Shown here in pieces: positions 20,592-31,003 of a stretch of 64,000 bases of DNA. Position 1 is the stretch's first letter. Each line of letters opens with the position of its first letter. Location of the stretch: assembly GCA_030169165.1 (NCBI GenBank), contig CM058044.1:46058443-46122442 (forward strand), read 5' to 3'. The position numbers were made by a program, and so were the translations under genes. Source of the DNA: Centaurea solstitialis (lineage: Eukaryota; Streptophyta; Magnoliopsida; Asterales; Asteraceae). Below the pieces are notes generated by a model, which was not told the origin of the DNA, made no database searches, and worked only from the letters and a program-made list of their open reading frames with translations.

Positions 20592-21342
20592 TGTTTGTGT
20601 AAAAATTTGCTTAAATTATTATTGTAAGATATCGTGAGGCAAAATCGTCAAAAGAAAGAATCTTCGTTCGATAAAACGTGCGATAAATAAGAATAAATTG
20701 ACAAGAAGATTGATGACGCAGGAAAAACCTCTGAACCGAGGAAAAAACCTGCGGCCGACTAACTAGGATAGTCGACGTTGCACTATTGATCACCAATAAG
20801 GGGTGATATCCTTGATGTTACAGTTGTATCGTACGATTACAATATTGAAATGGATGCCAATGAATGTAAATACAGAGAATAATATTAGTATTGCTATTTT
20901 TCTCTCAGAATCAGATGTCTTGTGTGTAGAACTTTGAATCTCTTTTATAGCTGCTTAGATCGTAACTGTCATCTCATAATTGAGCTATAAATGCAACGGC
21001 TATAACTGAAGCTGATTTCACGATCGTAACGTCCAAGCTCTTAAATGAAGAGTGTTTCTTGGTCAAACGGTCGGATTTAAGCTCGATGAACGATTGCTGT
21101 GCTTCGTGGTTATCTTGGATAAGCTTTCCTGCAATAAGAGCAAACTTGTACATGTATATCATTAGTTCAATCGTACGATCATAAGATGATATCGTGCGAT
21201 TGTCTTCGATAATTACTTATCTTTGTTTGACGGTAATTATATCTTTATTTCAGGACCTTATCTTAATACAGGAATATCATCCTGGGATATATCTTACGAT
21301 TCTAGTCGTTCGATCGTTCGATGATAAAATTTCACCCAAACA
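20592..21342 (-). repeat. 5' LTR of the Ty3 element
   Basis: Same 751-bp sequence as the 3' LTR with no difference seen by eye. The minus-strand TATA box is at 20942-20949 and the octamers TCGTACGA at 20829 and 21171. Directed transcription would start in this LTR and run towards lower coordinates through gag and pol. Confidence 0.93.
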
Positions 21343-21365
21343 AAATGCATGACACTATAAAATTG

Positions 21366-22672
21366 GAGTAAATTATTTTTTTAACCATTTCAAAAATGGT
21401 AAAACATCTCTTAGCCCACCTTCTTCCTCCAATCATCAAAATAACCATCAGAGTCGCCCCGGGCTACTTGTGCTTTTCCGACGAAAAAAAAAATTACTTT
21501 TTCAGCCAAATAACGTTAGTTTCCGGCGAAAACCACCGGAGTCGCCCCAAGAAGAGTCGCCCGGGGCGACTTAGGGGTGAGCATCGGACGGGTTTTTCGG
21601 GTTTCGGGGATTTTGGGTTTCGGGGGAAAATGGAGGCCCCGATACCCAACTTTTCGGGGGTCTGGGTTTTCGGGTTTCGGGGATTTCGGGGCGGGTTTTC
21701 GGGGCACCCGATTTTATTTTGACTTTTTTTTCCCTATTACACTTTCAAGTTTCAAAGTAAAAATAAACATTTAAAAGTAACAAACTAAGATACCAACAAA
21801 TGAAAAATAACAAATAACAACATTAAAATCAACATCTAAAAGTTGATGGTGGTGAGAGCGCCGACGAAGCAATGAGAGAGAGAGAGAGAGAAAAGCCGTA
21901 TTTGATTTTGATGAATTGATTTGGGCTCTAATTTAAGTCTATTACAACTTTAGAAGCATTTAAAACAGAAACATTTGTTACCATATTTAAAAAAAATAAT
22001 GAAACATTAAGGGTTGTTTTATAAATACACAAAATATATATAAAAAACATTAAAAATCGGGTTTCGGGTTCGGGTTTCGGGGCACAAATTTTCACATCCG
22101 ACCCGACCCCGATCAACCCTCGGGGATTTCTGTTTTCGGGGAATTCGGGATCGGGTTTTTTCGGGGTCGGGTTTTTCAGGGTTTTTCGGGTCGGGTCGGG
22201 TCGGGTTTTCGGGTTTCGGGGAATTCGGGATCGGGTTTATTCGGTTTTTCATGATTTTACCAGCAAGATGGAGATGATGATGATAATTTTGGGGAAAGAC
22301 GTTTATTTTGGGGAAAGACACTAAATCCCCATCAAAATAGCCGCAACCAAATAAATGCTTTTACCAATCAACCATGGGCGGCAAGCATTTTATACCATCT
22401 CATCTAATTTTGGGATGAAGCGGCAACCATATACACATTTGTAGTAAAAACATGAAAGTCACCCAGGCGACTTTCCTTAGAGTGACTTCCTTGAATTTTG
22501 GCCGGAAGATGATGGGAATGGTCGGAAAATGGGTTCATCGGTCGGAAAAGCACAAGTCGCCCCGGGCGACTTCTTCTGGGACGACTTTGATGGTTATTTT
22601 GATGATTGGAGGAAGAGGGGTGGCTAGGAGATGTTTTACCATTTTTGAAATGGTTAGAAAAATAATTTTCTC
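21366..22672. mobile_element. Nonautonomous Mutator-like element with long terminal inverted repeats
   Basis: Ends read gagtaaattatttttttaac on the left and, inverted, gagaaaattatttttctaac on the right. The inverted similarity extends about 120 bp (accatttcaaaaatggtaaa, aaataaccatca, agtcgccccgg, gcacaagt/acttgtgc). The 9-bp ataaaattg flanks the element directly (21357-21365, 22673-22681), the target duplication length of Mutator-like elements. No transposase frame is present. The interior holds TCGGG-rich repeats. Confidence 0.8.
21585..22245. repeat. TCGGG/GTTTCGGGG-rich repeats in the Mutator-like element
   Basis: Two clusters (about 21585-21712 and 22055-22245) are built of tcgggtttcggggattt-like units with many GGGG runs on the plus strand, separated by an AT-rich stretch that includes a GA microsatellite (about 21871-21890). 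They are low-complexity and would support G-quadruplexes. The open frames through them (SPKPENPD-type) are artefacts of the repeat. Confidence 0.8.
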
Positions 22673-23834
22673 ATAAAATTGACTGCAATAAATAAATATT
22701 ATAAAATGAGAATAAGCATACAAAACATATGAAAGTTGTGTTGTGTGAATCACATTTTATTTTATTGTTATTTTTATTATTATTTTATTTGTTTATTATT
22801 CTAGCATGAATATACAGGGTTTTTTTTTTTTGTATAATTATAAAAAGGATAAAAGAAATAATATTAATTAATGATGAATTAATTAGTAGATATAAACACC
22901 TTCTTAAGTATCGGCCCCTTTGACTTTCCATGCCTGATATATATAGAAAGAGAGTTTAGTTTTTTATTGGATTATTATATATACTTATTATTATTATCTA
23001 TTTTGAAATTTCAACAATTCTTGTGGTCTGCATAACATAGTAGTCCATCCAATGCAACAACATATAAAGTTGCCGGTCCCATTTGCGGCTGAAGGATCAA
23101 TTTGGGACGAAGGCGGAAATTCTGAAATCGTACAAATTCTAATTTCATATGGAGCATCTACCATCAACTCCATCCAGTTTATATATGCGGAAAGTTCGGG
23201 GGTGCGCCTTTCCAAAGTCTTTGGGGAACGTATTGGTTTCAACTTTAAAGTCGTAAGTCTATTTTCTTTTCTATCTTCTTATTTTAAAGTGTAGCATAAA
23301 GATTAAAGCGTTGAATTATATTATGAATTCATTTGCTTTTAGCATTAGTTTGCTACTATAAATCATCATATGTAACATCACAAATATACACAAACAATAC
23401 ACACATGAGAACACCTTCTTTTTACGAAAATGCAAGAATACTCTTGTCACTTGTGATAATATACATGCGGAGACCTGTTGGTGTGTAGACGACATAACAT
23501 ACGATTTAGGTTGCACAACAAAGATTATCTCCGTCTCTAATTTGGTATCACACGTGACACACACACACATATATATAATGTGTGTTACTAATGGATTGGA
23601 TGGTTACAGGTTTCATTTGATTATCTGTCTGAGCATTTAACTTCTGTGAGTGGCAAGTATAAACCTGAGAGTGGTGGTTATTATCGACTGGTATCTCTTA
23701 CATTTTGCACCAACAAACGCAAGTATGGACCCTTTGGAACATTTGAAGGACGAACATCATATGATTTCAACTATGAATTTGGAGCAAGGGGTTTCGGAGG
23801 ATTTCATGGATCGGTTTTGAACAGGTCTATTTAC

Positions 23835-24272
23835 TGTAATAACTCGTCCCACATCGGTTGGTGAGGAGAACAAATCACTCCTTATAAGGGTGTGGATAAC
23901 CTCACTTGGCATGAGGCCTTTTGGGTGCGTGGACTCGGCCCAAGAACAAAACCGTGCGGGTGACCTGGACTGGGCCCAAAGCGGACAATATCATGTCACG
24001 GGTATCTGGGGGCGTTACAAATGGTATCAGAGCCAGACCCGGACCGATGTGCACAACGAGGGCGTTGTGTCCTTGAGGGGGGGAGAGTGTAATAACTCGT
24101 CCCACATCGGTTGGTGAGGAGAACAAATCACTCCTTATAAGGGTGTGGATAACCTCACTTGGCATGAGGCCTTTTGGGTGCGTGGACTCGGCCCAAGAAC
24201 AAAACCGTGCGGGTGACCTGGACTGGGCCCAAAGCGGACAATATCATGTCACGGGTATCTGGGGGCGTTACA
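23835..24272 (+). mobile_element. TRIM element, unit 1
   Basis: 185-bp LTRs (23835-24019, 24088-24272) start TGTAATAACTCGTCCCACAT and end GGGCGTTACA. The 68-bp interior has the initiator-methionine primer site TGGTATCAGAGCC at 24022-24034 and a purine tract gaggggggggagag-like sequence just before the second LTR. TRIMs are nonautonomous and coded for by other elements. The 5 bp after 24272 do not match the tttac in front, so its own target duplication is missing. Confidence 0.88.
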
Positions 24273-24293
24273 AACTAAAGCATGTAAATTTAC

Positions 24294-24453
24294 TGTAATA
24301 ACTCGTCCCACATCGGTTGGTGAGGAGAACAAATCACTCCTTATAAGGGTGTGGATAACCTCACTTGGCATGAGGCCTTTTGGGTGCGTGGACTCGGCCC
24401 AAGAACAAAACCGTGCGGGTGACCTGGACTGGGCCCAAAGCGGACAATATCAT
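24294..24453 (+). mobile_element. Truncated third TRIM LTR
   Basis: About 160 bp match the TRIM LTR from its TG start to acaatatcatg. The last 25 bp are replaced by unrelated sequence that makes a small inverted copy (gacaatatcat then atgatattgtc, to about 24470). It too is preceded by tttac (24289-24293). Confidence 0.8.
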
Positions 24454-25689
24454 GCCACATGATATTGTCCGAAAAACAATATCTAATACATATAAAAGCA
24501 TGCTTAATTTGTAACGCCCCGAAACCCAGGCAATAAAACCAACATAACAATAATAAATCCCAGTGATCTATACGCAATAACAAGAAAATCTTTTTCTCAA
24601 AAGGTACAATAGCTAAGAGTGCATGCGGAACAAACCCTCCACAGCTGAGATTTCTAAAAGGATAAGAATCATAACTCCTGACTGACCACGCTACTCTAAG
24701 CGCTCAACATCTCTTTGCCTCTAGCAACTCGATCTCTTCCTGAAAAGGTTTTAGATTTTGAAAACGAGGGTTAGACCGAAAGGTCTAGTGAATTCCCTCA
24801 AAACAGTTTAAACAACAGTTCCGGCCCGCTGGCCGTAAAAATCAAGTCAAAAACCACTGAATGTGTGCGGACAAAGAAAACACAGTCCAGGCCCAGTCCA
24901 GGTCGCTTGACAATAACTCCCAAGGGACGTAGTCCCAAGGTACCCCCAAGTGGCGGATCAGACCAGATGGTAAACTCCCAAGGAACGCGAGGTTCCAAGG
25001 TACCCAGTGTCCATAGTGCAACACATCAGTCCAGTCATCAAGTCATTACCATTTTAAGCATGCTTTAAATGTAATATCGTTTCACGTCTTATAACAAACA
25101 ACCAACAAGGTTTCACATTTCAAATCAGTTTGCAAATTCGAATGGATATTTAAAACAGTAAAACAATCCATTCATTTCAGGCAAGGGAACTCACCTGATC
25201 CTGCCCCAACTGAGCTACGCTCTGCCTTATCCGCACCTACAACACAAATCTCAATCAGATCATACTAACCCACTAGGAAGACTCTTTCCTAGTTAGTAAA
25301 ACTTAGCTCTCATCATCATCCGACCTGAATCAACATGGAATAACAGACTAGGGTTTCTCGGATAACCAACTAGGGTTTTCAAGAATGAATACGATTAGGT
25401 TTTTCCATGAACTGATATCTCAAGAAATGACGACAAGGTACCACGACCTCAAGAGATGATACACGGCATGATAGATCAACGTCATCTAAAATAATACGCA
25501 AACTCACTCGTGATGAGGAACCGATTCACAAGAAATGACAGCCCGAAACGATAACCAAGCCTACTCAAGACGATAGCCGATTTCACATAAAATGATAAGG
25601 CTAGGGTTACATGAAATGACACCCGAAATGCCAATTGCTCCCACATGAAATGATAACAGGGTAGCAAGGTTTGCATGGAATGATAGCAA

Positions 25690-26520
25690 CAATGAGGGAA
25701 ACCCAATGAGGGAAACTCAACAAGTAAATCCAATGAGGGAAACTCAACAAGGAAACCCAATGAGGGAAACTCAATGAGGGAAACTCCATAAGTAAACTCA
25801 ATGAGGGAAACTTAATAAATAATCCCAATGAGGAAAACTCAACAAATAAACCCAATGAGGAAAACTCAATGAGGAAAACTCAATGAGGAAAACTCAATAA
25901 ATAATCCCAATGAGGAAAACTCAACAAATAAACCCAATGAGGAAAACTCAATGAGGAAAACTCAATGAGGAAAACTCAATAAATAATCCCAATGAGGAAA
26001 ACTCAACAAATAAACCCAATGAGGGAAACGGATGAGGAAAACTCAATGAGGGAAACTCAATGAGGAAAACTCAATAAATAATCCCAATGAGGAAAACTCA
26101 ACAAATAAACCCAATGAGGGAAACGGATGAGGAAAACTCAATGAGGGAAACTCAATGAGGAAAACTCAATAAATAATCCCAATGAGGAAAACTCAACAAA
26201 TAAACCCAATGAGGAAAACTCAATGAGGAAAACTCAATGAGGAAAACTCAATAAATAATCCCAATGAGGAAAACTCAACAAATAAACCCAATGAGGAAAA
26301 CTCAATGAGGAAAACTCAATAAATAATCCCAATGAGGAAAACTCAACAAATAAACCCAATGAGGGAAACGGATGAGGAAAACTCAATGAGGGAAACTCAA
26401 TGAGGAAACCTCAACAAATAAACCCAATGAGGAAAACTCAATGAGAAAAACTCAATGAGGAAAACTCAATGAGGAAAACTCAATGAGGAAAACGGATGAG
26501 GAAAACGGATGAGGAAAACC
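25690..26520. repeat. Minisatellite of caatgaggaaaact units inside the LTR
   Basis: Tandem 13-14 bp units (caatgaggaaaactc, with gaggg variants) are organised into a longer period of roughly 70-90 bp by interspersed aacaaataaaccc and aataaataatccc blocks. About 830 bp in total. Neighbouring units differ by single bases and duplicated groups are identical, pointing to recent expansion. Confidence 0.92.
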
Positions 26521-26647
26521 GCAAGGTCAAAATAACGGATTAACTTAGCCGAATTCCCGACTCGGAAATCATAGATTTCCATTCGGGAAAGGCTTGGGAA
26601 CCAAAACCTCCATAGAAAATCCCAATCCGGGAATAATGAATCCCGAT

Positions 26648-26745
26648 GTGGAAAACATGAATGTGGAAAACATGAATGTGGAAAACATGAATGTGGAAAA
26701 CATGAATCCCAATGTGGAAAACATGAATGTGGAAAACATGAATCC
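26648..26745. repeat. 15-bp minisatellite, aacatgaatgtggaa
   Basis: Six or so tandem copies with two interruptions by atcccaatg. The frame NVENMNVENMN through it is a repeat artefact. Confidence 0.88.
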
Positions 26746-27169
26746 CATCACACTCCCAAAACACACACTTTACACTCTAAGGATGATTTCCAAAAATGGA
26801 TAAAAATTATGGTTTAAGGCTATATATATAGCATGGGCTTGGGCCAAGCCCATTCTCAAGCTTAAAACCCAACAAACACAACAACTTTCCAAGAACTTAC
26901 ACAATTAGCCCCTCCACTCAAAAAGCCTTACACACAAAGTCATAGTTAAAGTTAACCGACAATCTAACCTAGAATTCAGGTTATTACATCACTTCCCCCT
27001 CAAAAGAATTCCGTCCCGGAATTCACTTGCTGAACAGGCACACGTACTTCGCTCGCAACTCGGATTCTGCAAAACAAGCCATCAGGTTCGTCACGTGACA
27101 CGTACTGCGCATTCTACTTGCCTCAACCGGTAGATGATTTACCCCAAGAACCTCTGAAATCCAGAACAC

Positions 27170-28680
27170 ATGTCCTCAACGGATCTTCCAAAGTTGGATG
27201 ACCCGCTCACTTTGTCCGTCACTATGCAGACCATTCGCGGTAGTTATGGTGACCCGCATTCCCAAGTCCAGCTGAAAGCTCCGCCAAGCGTCAAGGTACA
27301 ATCTGGCATCTCGATCCGACACGGTAGTTAATGGAATGTCGCGTCGTCGTACAATCTCCGCCACGCAGCCTCGCGATAGAAGGTGCCTCTTACAACTATA
27401 GGAAGTAAGCTAACTTCAAAAGTCTAATGACCACAGCCCACAGCAAAACAAAGCCCTTAGGCCTACGGGAAAATCTCGTCACGAAAACCATCGACATGCT
27501 TCCAAGTCCATACTGCTAACGGTAACTATTGCAGTTGCCATACGGTCGCTGGCGTTCGATCTTCACTTGAAGTCACGCCACGCATCTTTCAACGAAATGA
27601 GCGATGTCTATCTTCATCCCCGGTCGCCGATATGCTGACGCAAGCCACGGTATATCTCATTTGCTCCGGGACGAACCGAGTACTTCGGTTTGCGCGCACA
27701 TTCTTCAGAATCTTCTGATGTATACCCACAAGCTTTGGAAGTCATAACAGCTTTCCAAAATATTACAGCTCCTTTGATGTTCGCTCCGAGGGTCCCCAAG
27801 GCTCCCACCCTCCGCTCCGACTCTAGATGTTGCTCATCTAAAGTCTCTTCTTGGCGTCCCTTGATCTTTGATCCAATGTCTGGTACCACGTTAGTCCATT
27901 ACACAGCAACGTCCAATCCTCAAGATAACTCTTTCCTGTTGAACAGGTACGAAAGGCTCTTCATGGTTGGTGTAGATTGATACTTCGTCTCGTAAAGATA
28001 ATGTCTCCAAATCTTTAGTGCGAAAACCACAGCCGCTAACCTCATGCCATGCGTTGGGTAGTTCCTCCGCAGTCCTCGAGTAGTTCAAGATGTCGTCGAT
28101 GGAGACTAAAATGAGCTCGTCCAGAAATAGTGTTACACACTTCAATCATCAAATCCATAAATGTTGGCGGCACGCTCGTAAGTCCGAACGTCATTACGAG
28201 AGATTCACATTATCCATGACAAGTCCGAAAGGCCGTCTTCAAAACGTTTTCCCCTCTAATCTTGAGTTGACGGTAACTCGATCGCATACCGATCTTTGAG
28301 AAGCATTTGGCACCTCACAATTGGTCAAATAAGTTGTAAATCCTCAGCAGTGGCTACTCGTCTCTGACGGTAAGTCTGTTGAACTCTCTCGTTAGTCGAT
28401 GCACATCCACATGGTGTCGACTCTCCTTCTCACGAACAGAACTGGCGCTCCCAAGGTGAAGAGCTAGGGCTAATAAATCCCTGGCTAACCGGTCCTCGCA
28501 GCCGCGTCGTCATCAATTTCGTCTCCGCCGGTGCCAGCCGATACGATGCTCTGGCGATAGGCGTCGCTCCGACCATTCAAGCAAATCTGAAGCTCGGTCT
28601 CTCGATCAGGCGGTAGACTATCTAGATCGACCGGGAACACCTCAGGGTATTCCATACAACTCGACATCTCGCACATCTAA
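27170..28680 (-). pseudogene. Remnants of chromovirus reverse transcriptase and integrase
   Basis: In minus-strand order: EYPEVFPVDLDSLPPDRETE (about 28665-28600, the linker before reverse transcriptase), LVSIDDILNYSRTAEE (about 28115-28070, altered YxDD region), KYSVRPGANEIYRGLRQHI (about 27690-27640, integrase zinc domain) and VSDRDARLYLDAWRSFQ with HSDGQSERVIQ (about 27320-27190, integrase core). The pieces are out of frame with each other and separated by deletions, so no protein can be made. Confidence 0.75.
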
Positions 28681-29066
28681 CCTTTCCTTACCCGAAACCA
28701 TGACATAAGTCCTAAACACAAACAAACTCTTTCCTAATGCATCAAGTTCTAAAATAGCAACCTGAAGATTAGACTACTCTAAATGACCCAATCACAGACA
28801 GTGCCCAAATTCACATAGAGTCACTAACTCGCGATACACACTAGTCCTCGCACTTTCATACCAAACACGACTCCCTAGGCAAAATCCTAGAGTCCTACAA
28901 TCTCAGCTGTGTTCCCAATCCTACAGTTTAAGACTAGGCCCAATCCTGGTCACCTAATTCACTTAAACTAATGCTCTGATACCAATTTGTAACGCCCCGA
29001 GATGGTTTAGATGTGTATTGTATATTGGAGTGGTGTAGGTTCGAACCTCACCCATCACTTTTTTAG

Positions 29067-29504
29067 TGTAATAACTCGTCCCACATCGGTTGGTGAGGAG
29101 AACAAAGCACTCCTTATAAGGGTGTGGATAACCTCACTTGGCATGAGGCCTTTTGGGTGCGTGGACTCGGCCCAAGAACAAAACCGTGCGGGTGACCTGG
29201 ACTGGGCCCAAAGCGGACAATATCATGTCACGGGTATCTGGGGGCGTTACAAATGGTATCAGAGCCAGACCCGGACCGATGTGCACAACGAGGGCGTTGT
29301 GTCCTTGAGGGGGGGAGAGTGTAATAACTCGTCCCACATCGGTTGGTGAGGAGAACAAATCACTCCTTATAAGGGTGTGGATAACCTCACTTGGCATGAG
29401 GCCTTTTGGGTGCGTGGACTCGGCCCAAGAACAAAACCGTGCGGGTGACCTGGACTGGGCCCAAAGCGGACAATATCATGTCACGGGTATCTGGGGGCGT
29501 TACA
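29067..29504 (+). mobile_element. TRIM element, unit 2
   Basis: LTRs at 29067-29251 and 29320-29504, primer site at 29254-29266, interior 68 bp, essentially identical to unit 1 (one visible change, aacaaagcact against aacaaatcact in the first LTR). The second LTR ends at the lectin exon junction. Confidence 0.88.
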
Positions 29505-29572
29505 TTTACTGTATTGGAGTTTACTTCAAGCCCGTAAATAAACTCAACCTGGTGAAAAATGAAGTTGATTAA

Positions 29573-30540
29573 AGAAGGCACTTTGGTTTGTTTATAGGAG
29601 AATATGAGATGGACAAATTTGTTCTACTTAAATGTTTGGTTTTTATCTATATGTATTTTGACCGTTCTACTACTTTTATTGTTTCAATCAATGCTTACCT
29701 TTCTTTCTCAAAATCTATATGAAATGTTAATGTAATTCATTTGATGCATCAATTTTTTTCCCTGCTAAATCCCACTTCTAATCGAACTCAAGATCATAAC
29801 GTTAGAATATAATATTTATGCCTACGAGATAAAAGTTAACGGTGAAAAAGGATTAAGACCCACCAATGCAAGGTTATTGTAAGTTGTTTCGTTATGTGGT
29901 GTTATGGACTTCTTAATTTTATAACTTATAAAAAATAAGTTTATATGTCACTTCATTAGGCTATCGGTATTGCAGCCCATTCAATCCATAAGCCCAATTT
30001 ACCACATCAGCGCCACATCAGCTTTACCATAAACCCACAATACTCTGTCAAGCACTACAACCAACAAAACCGAATACCCAATATATAAAAGAAAAAGAAA
30101 AGGGTGTGAGAGCAACAAATAGCAGGGCCCGTCGAAAGCCCGATCCACCCTGTACCACAACCTGCTTGAGCCCGGTCACAAAGCCTGAACGAGCCCACCG
30201 GGTGGTACTAATAGCCTTGAAGACGTCCTAAATAGTTGTAGAGTTTACCTATATGCTATAGAGTACAAATATATATTGTGTGCCACGTCAATCTTTTATA
30301 GCTTATTTAATTAAGTTTTAAGATATGAAAAGGGTATATTGACGTCATCACTTTTGCTTTGCAACCACCACCTTTATTGTACCTAAGTGCAAACTTGACC
30401 TCAAAAGGACTACCATCCTATTCCTTCCTACTTTCATGTTAATATCACAAACCACAATTATCAAATATCAACTCTTTATCTCAAGTTGTGGTAAATAAAA
30501 AAGACTTCCTTATTCTATTGTATCAATTTTACAATTATCA
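29573..30540. repeat. Downstream part of lectin duplication, copy 2
   Basis: Matches 6661-7290: agaaggcactttggtttgtt, then ctatcggtattgcagcccat, aaagcctgaacgagcccac and the shared flanking repeat. It contains extra sequence near 29620-29880 absent from copy 1. No gene. Confidence 0.7.
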
Positions 30541-30940
30541 TAGATAACTGAAATCAATTATAATCTAAAACAAGATTACCAAGGTTGTATTTGAACTCAA
30601 GAGTACAAGAATTAGCAAGGTTTGTATTTGGCTTAATCAAAATAGTAAAAAGATAAGCAAACCAAATAAAGCATCCTTATTCAATTATTCTTTTAAACAA
30701 ACCATTCAATACGAAAATCGAATAGCCTAAATCTCATTCGGTCAAAGGGTTTATTCGATATAAAATTTCTTTGGCACTCCTATGTGTTTCCTCAGTCACC
30801 TGTATTTCTAGATCCGCCACTGGTCAAAATGTTATGCAAACTTACCCCCTTTCCACTAAGACTATTTAAGTATTTAATTGGATCAACAACCAAACTAAAG
30901 TTATTCAAATAATTAAGACCTCCAATTCCATTGGTTTTCT
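30541..30940. other. Spacer before the copper transporter
   Basis: AT-rich DNA without a coding signal. It should hold the upstream promoter of the COPT gene. Confidence 0.5.
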
Positions 30941-30946
30941 TTCCTT

Positions 30947-30953
30947 TATAAAC
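30947..30953 (+). promoter_or_regulatory. TATA box of the COPT gene
   Basis: TATAAAC stands 51 bp upstream of the ATG, a good spacing for a plant gene with a short leader. Confidence 0.6.
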
Positions 30954-31003
30954 ACTATCCCAATTCAAAAACTCTTGTTTTCCCATCTCCTCCACTACAC
31001 ATA

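Larger units (their letters stand above)
11209..21342 (-). mobile_element. Ty3-type LTR retrotransposon, Tat lineage, 10.1 kb
   Basis: Two 751-bp LTRs (11209-11959 and 20592-21342) start TG, end CA and look identical by eye. The target duplication aaatg flanks the element (11204-11208, 21343-21347). On the minus strand the order is LTR, primer site, gag-protease, reverse transcriptase, two RNase H domains, integrase, spacer, antisense gene, polypurine tract, LTR. The pol order and the second archaeal-type RNase H place it in the Tat group. Identical LTRs mean a very recent insertion. Nevertheless an in-frame TGA interrupts the second RNase H domain, so this copy probably cannot move on its own. 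Confidence 0.93.
24510..26988 (-). repeat. 2.48-kb LTR of the chromovirus remnant
   Basis: Boundaries are set by TG/CA ends, the adjacent purine tract and the same GGGGCGTTACA end that precedes the primer site at the other side. The LTR contains two minisatellites (25690-26520 and 26648-26745). Confidence 0.7.
24510..28987 (-). mobile_element. Decayed chromovirus-like Ty3 element (minus strand)
   Basis: On the minus strand a primer site TGGTATCAGAGC (28973-28984) follows a GGGGCGTTACA LTR end at 28988. Broken pol comes next, then a purine tract (26989-27006, tttgagggggaagtga) and a long LTR (26988-24510) that starts TGTAATAACC and ends GGGGCGTTACA. The internal region is only 2.0 kb, so most of gag and pol is deleted. 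The 5' LTR is reduced to at most 79 bp (28988-29066) before the TRIM. Long LTRs and the RT/integrase pieces suit the Tekay/Del type of chromovirus. Confidence 0.75.
23835..29504 (+). mobile_element. Composite TRIM insertion, 5.67 kb
   Basis: Both outer ends are complete 185-bp TRIM LTRs (23835-24019 and 29320-29504), and the whole is bracketed by the 5-bp duplication tttac. Inside it holds two full TRIM units, one truncated LTR and a decayed chromovirus. The complete unit behaves as a single insertion into the lectin exon. Unequal recombination between TRIM copies or later nested insertions must have built the interior. Confidence 0.75.
23052..29572 (+). pseudogene. Jacalin-related lectin-like gene copy 2, split by an insertion
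   Basis: Exon 1 (23052-23252, 201 nt) has the same length and splice site as copy 1 and encodes WDEGGNSEIVQILISYG and INSIQFIYAE. Exon 2 starts at 23610 after ttacag and runs to 23834, where a 5670-bp insertion begins. It resumes at 29510 and ends with the stop at 29572. The two exon-2 pieces total 288 nt, exactly as in copy 1, with no other frame change. The duplicated target tttac (23830-23834, 29505-29509) marks the insertion. The C-terminal third of the jacalin fold, including the IGVYFKP strand, is separated, so the gene is broken. The intact remainder implies recent disruption. Confidence 0.8.

Noticed and set aside
21396..22321. Proline/glycine-rich frames (SPKPENPD, GFGDFGFRG)
   Set aside because: Products of TCGGG-type low-complexity repeats inside the Mutator-like element.
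23890..24165. Open frames on both strands within TRIM sequences, repeated at 29011-29581
   Set aside because: They lie across LTR and primer-site sequence, recur only because the TRIM recurs, and carry no domain. TRIMs are noncoding.
25690..26520. Regular short repeats that could look like a CRISPR array
   Set aside because: Units are tandem and contiguous with no unique spacers, inside a plant LTR; a minisatellite.
26540..26803. Frames with repeated NVENMN or HVFHIHVF
   Set aside because: Direct translation of a 15-bp minisatellite.
28988..29066. Full 5' LTR of the chromovirus remnant
   Set aside because: Only the first dozen bases match the other LTR end; the rest is unrelated, so the LTR is mostly deleted or replaced.
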